Below are positions 61,507 through 64,000 of a stretch of 64,000 nucleotides of DNA, one piece after another; the first letter of the stretch is position 1; each line of letters opens with the position of its first letter. The position numbers were made by a program, and so were the translations under genes. Where the stretch lies: assembly GCA_014843695.1 (NCBI GenBank), contig CM026400.1:16506294-16570293 (forward strand), given 5' to 3'. The notes under the pieces were generated by a model that saw nothing but the letters and a program-made list of their open reading frames with translations, did not search any database and had not been told where the DNA came from. This stretch comes from Archivesica marissinica (Eukaryota; Mollusca; Bivalvia; Venerida; Vesicomyidae).

Positions 61507-62696
61507 TTAGTGTCCAAATCACTGCAAGTCATAAATAAATACAGGAACAAAAATATAAGTTTTGGTATTATAATGTTTAGTGGCTTTACTGCGAGTACAT
61601 GTGTGCACTACAATAACGTGGGTTCTTGGAAACATGATCTGATCAGAAAAATCTATACTGTGGACCAATCTCCGGGTTTGTCGAATACTAGACTTCATGT
61701 GTATTTCCAGGATCCTATCTACATGTTCCTGGTACTTGCAAAAATAATCCACCATATTGGAAATCTTTAAATCATCAAAAATTATGGGAATTATAATAGA
61801 AATCGTAAATGAATTTAAAATGGTAGACATATTGAATGGCAATTGGCAGTTTCGTGGAATCAAGTGTAAGTTTTGAGAAGCGTTTAAGAAAAAACGACAG
61901 ACAAGACAGGCAAAGAACATGGTATCATTTGTTGTCAACAAATCACAAAGTTGTGTTAAACTTCAGCCAAACATGTAGACGACCATTTCGTAATTGCTAC
62001 AATCAACATGACCTATCCCACATCATGGCCGAGTGTGAGGCCGTTACCTTTCAGGATGATCATTACCTTGTGAACCTTACCACATCACTGAGCAATTGTA
62101 ATCCCCCAACTCTCCTCCCCATCATATACAATTGTAAATGCTACGACATGTTCCAAAATGATAAAACATTGTCAACTCTCAAGATGAATATCAAGCATTT
62201 TTGATTGGCTGATTCTGGGTATCAACCTAACACTATGGTACATAATTTGAAAATAGTTTTGTAATCCTGGACGTACTATTTTTATGTTTGAATCTACATA
62301 ATTTTATTTTATGCAGCAGTGCTTATTCGAAAGTGGTGACAACGACAGGAACTTCAGGTTTATTGTTTGTCGTGCACTTTGTCAATTTGAATTGTCTTCG
62401 CCGCATACTAACTGTTGTGTTTTCAAATATCTCAGACATTGGCACAGTTCGATTATGGCAGGCTTGTATATACAAGGACTGAAACTAAATGTTATGTACA
62501 TATGTTGCATATTAATGACAATTTCTTCACATTATCATCAACATATGTAATCTGAGTTTCACTACAAACTGTTTTGGCACCCTAGAAACCATAGGCGCCG
62601 ATTACAGGCCATGATATTGTGATATTATTAGTTTGACACTGGTCAGACAAATGACTAAAATGCATACAAAATCTGATGTGTCTGACATGAGGAGTA
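61507..62696. other. Sequence beyond the visible inverted repeat; unassigned frames
   Basis: The partner would lie left of the window. A plus frame at 61,836-62,204 (122 codons; SVSFEKRLRKNDRQDRQR near the start, several Cys and His later) and a minus frame at 61,519-61,941 overlap each other. Neither has a recognised domain. GTGTAAGT near 61,864 resembles a donor. I cannot assign a gene. Confidence 0.25.
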
Positions 62697-62987
62697 TTTC
62701 TCACTAGGGTTTCAACGGCTACACGTGTAAACAGAGCCGTGTCGTGTAATGGCAATACAAGTGTACTAATTGAGTAACCATGTACACTATCTTAATTGAT
62801 GACGTCGTATAATGAAGCTTAGTGACGTAATACAATCATAGCATCGACCGTTTTACTGAATTTTGTGAGACCTAGTACATGTAAATAATCATGGAGAATA
62901 AACAAAGTGTAAACGACGTCATGCCGTGTACAAAGGATCGTGTACACGTTTACAAAAATATGTACACGTGGCAACCCTATTTCTCAC
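62697..62987. mobile_element. hAT-type MITE with perfect 8-bp target duplication
   Basis: TTTCTCAC occurs at 62,697-62,704 and 62,980-62,987. The element (62,705-62,979, 275 bp) starts TAGGGTTTCAACGG and ends with the reverse complement of TAGGGTTGCCACGTGTAC. Subterminal GTGTACAC-type motifs are present. There is no coding capacity. The perfect duplication suggests a fairly recent insertion. Confidence 0.82.
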
Positions 62988-63290
62988 ACATACATGTATC
63001 AACATTACCCGACATGCCTGAAACATACGCTCTGCACATCATCTCGAGCAAAATACGTGTCAAGTGATTATAGGATTCCTCCAGGGGTTCAAGAGATTTG
63101 ATAGGATACACATTTGTGACGGGCAGACGGAGACCATTCCGATATGCGTGTTAAATATACATAGATGCTACTAACAACGGGTATTAAATAATGAAAATAA
63201 AATTACAGAGAATGTAGAAGTGGAATTCGCAGTTACAATTGTTCCATTAGTTTTACATAAGTATTGTCTTATCTGCCTTATGACGATGGA
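62988..63290. other. Non-coding, nothing recognised
   Basis: No frame, repeat or element end noted. Confidence 0.4.
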
Positions 63291-63294
63291 TTAA

Positions 63295-63520
63295 CCCTTT
63301 CCTTCATAGAGATTTAGGTTAATATACTATTATATCTCCATACAAACGACAGCCATTTAGTTATAGTGCAGTGGATAAGTAGTCGCCATATCGATCGCAC
63401 CTCCATAGATATTACTGGGACTACATGAGATTCTGGCCTTTATTATGAACATTGGTTTGGCTACTACATTGTATGTCGTATTGGTAATGGCGTCAAGAGG
63501 TGCTTCTATGAGGGAAAGGG
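63295..63520. mobile_element. TTAA-flanked MITE (piggyBac-like), 226 bp
   Basis: TTAA at 63,291-63,294 and 63,521-63,524. Ends are CCCTTTCCTTCATAGAG and the reverse complement of CCCTTTCCCTCATAGAA (one mismatch in the first 16). CCC-starting ends with TTAA duplication are typical of piggyBac. No frame inside. It directly abuts a SINE family-2 tail. Confidence 0.78.
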
Positions 63521-63524
63521 TTAA

Positions 63525-63575
63525 TATAACTTGTAGGAACTTGTTTCGAAATCAAGCTAAACTAAATTTGTATAA
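63525..63575 (+). mobile_element. SINE family 2 tail fragment
   Basis: ACTTGTTTCGAAATCAAGCT and the following TAAACTAAATTTGTATAAAC match the 3' tail of the family-2 SINE. No body or head is present. Confidence 0.5.
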
Positions 63576-64000
63576 ACTAAAAGTGGATTGTTTTGGCAAA
63601 TACTTAACACCATGATGAAATCCAAGGAATATCATTGATCTTGAATCTGTAACTTAACATCCTAGGTTGGAATGTCCTAAAAATAATATAACATGTACAT
63701 GTACACCAGTGAGTTGTTTTAACAAGAGCAGGGTACTACATATGTCCACGAAAACCACGCCCAGTTGAAAGAGCTGTTACCCTTTTTGAATATATACTCA
63801 TTGAAAAACAAATTAATATTAGTTTGTCTTGCTGAGAAATTGAATTTTCCATTTGGAATCTGATAGCATGTTGAGAAGGAAAACACAGATAAAACAGAGG
63901 AAACAACTTAAGGATGTATATACTTTTTTGGGAGTATTCAGGGATAGTAACACTGGGATATGAAGTGTTTGGAGGTCCTAGTAACTACCAGGCGAAAATA
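63576..64000. other. Non-coding, nothing recognised
   Basis: AT-rich. No feature noted before the window ends. Confidence 0.4.

Overview
The window is eukaryotic, repeat-dominated and AT-rich. It has spliced exons, tRNA-derived SINEs, several LINE clades, hAT-, pogo- and piggyBac-type elements, a protein-primed DNA polymerase relic of a Maverick/Polinton, and many minisatellites. This mix, plus a cysteine-rich secreted protein resembling lophotrochozoan receptor ectodomains, suggests a mollusc, most likely a bivalve. That assignment is inference; no host marker gene is present. There are no bacterial operons and no genuine tRNA or rRNA genes.

The main structure is a very large inverted repeat. 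Bases 1 to about 27,350 (left arm) match, in reverse complement, about 47,340 to 61,506 (right arm). The loop between them is about 20 kb. Position 1 pairs with 61,506, so the left arm continues beyond the window. By eye the arms differ by roughly 5 percent, plus insertions. Almost all of the length difference comes from minisatellites expanded in only one arm: 62-bp (about 120 copies against 3), 54-bp (14 against 1), 67-bp (about 57 against none seen) and 30-bp (about 47 against 1) in the left, and a 28-bp repeat (about 15 against a trace) in the right. A 1,000-N scaffold gap lies in the loop at 44,940-45,939. The inverted arrangement is therefore a scaffolding inference and could be an uncollapsed second haplotype.

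Each arm carries one copy of a spliced gene for a secreted or receptor-like cysteine-rich protein. It has a TATA box with a short untranslated exon (near 11,800 and 57,240), a signal-peptide exon (14,694-14,901 and 54,915-55,122) and a large exon with somatomedin-B-like cysteines (24,158-24,969 and 49,235-50,043). The left copy is open. The right copy has an in-frame 12-bp deletion and a premature TAA. The expanded arrays of the left copy all lie upstream of the gene or in its introns.

The loop holds, in order: a SINE; a TTAA-flanked MITE; a broken Polinton segment (small basic ORF, zinc-knuckle gene, degenerate polymerase whose catalytic 20-codon segment is amplified eight times, hypothetical ORFs); a 5.6-kb terminal-inverted-repeat element with a decayed PIN-like/CXC protein gene; a LINE reverse transcriptase interrupted by a hAT element with 8-bp target duplications; minisatellites of 26, 56, 28 and 73 bp; the gap; and more LINE 3' fragments. 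Outside the right arm (61,507-64,000) are unassigned sequence, a hAT-type MITE with a perfect 8-bp duplication and a TTAA-flanked MITE. Apart from the secreted-protein pair, nearly everything codable is decayed mobile DNA.
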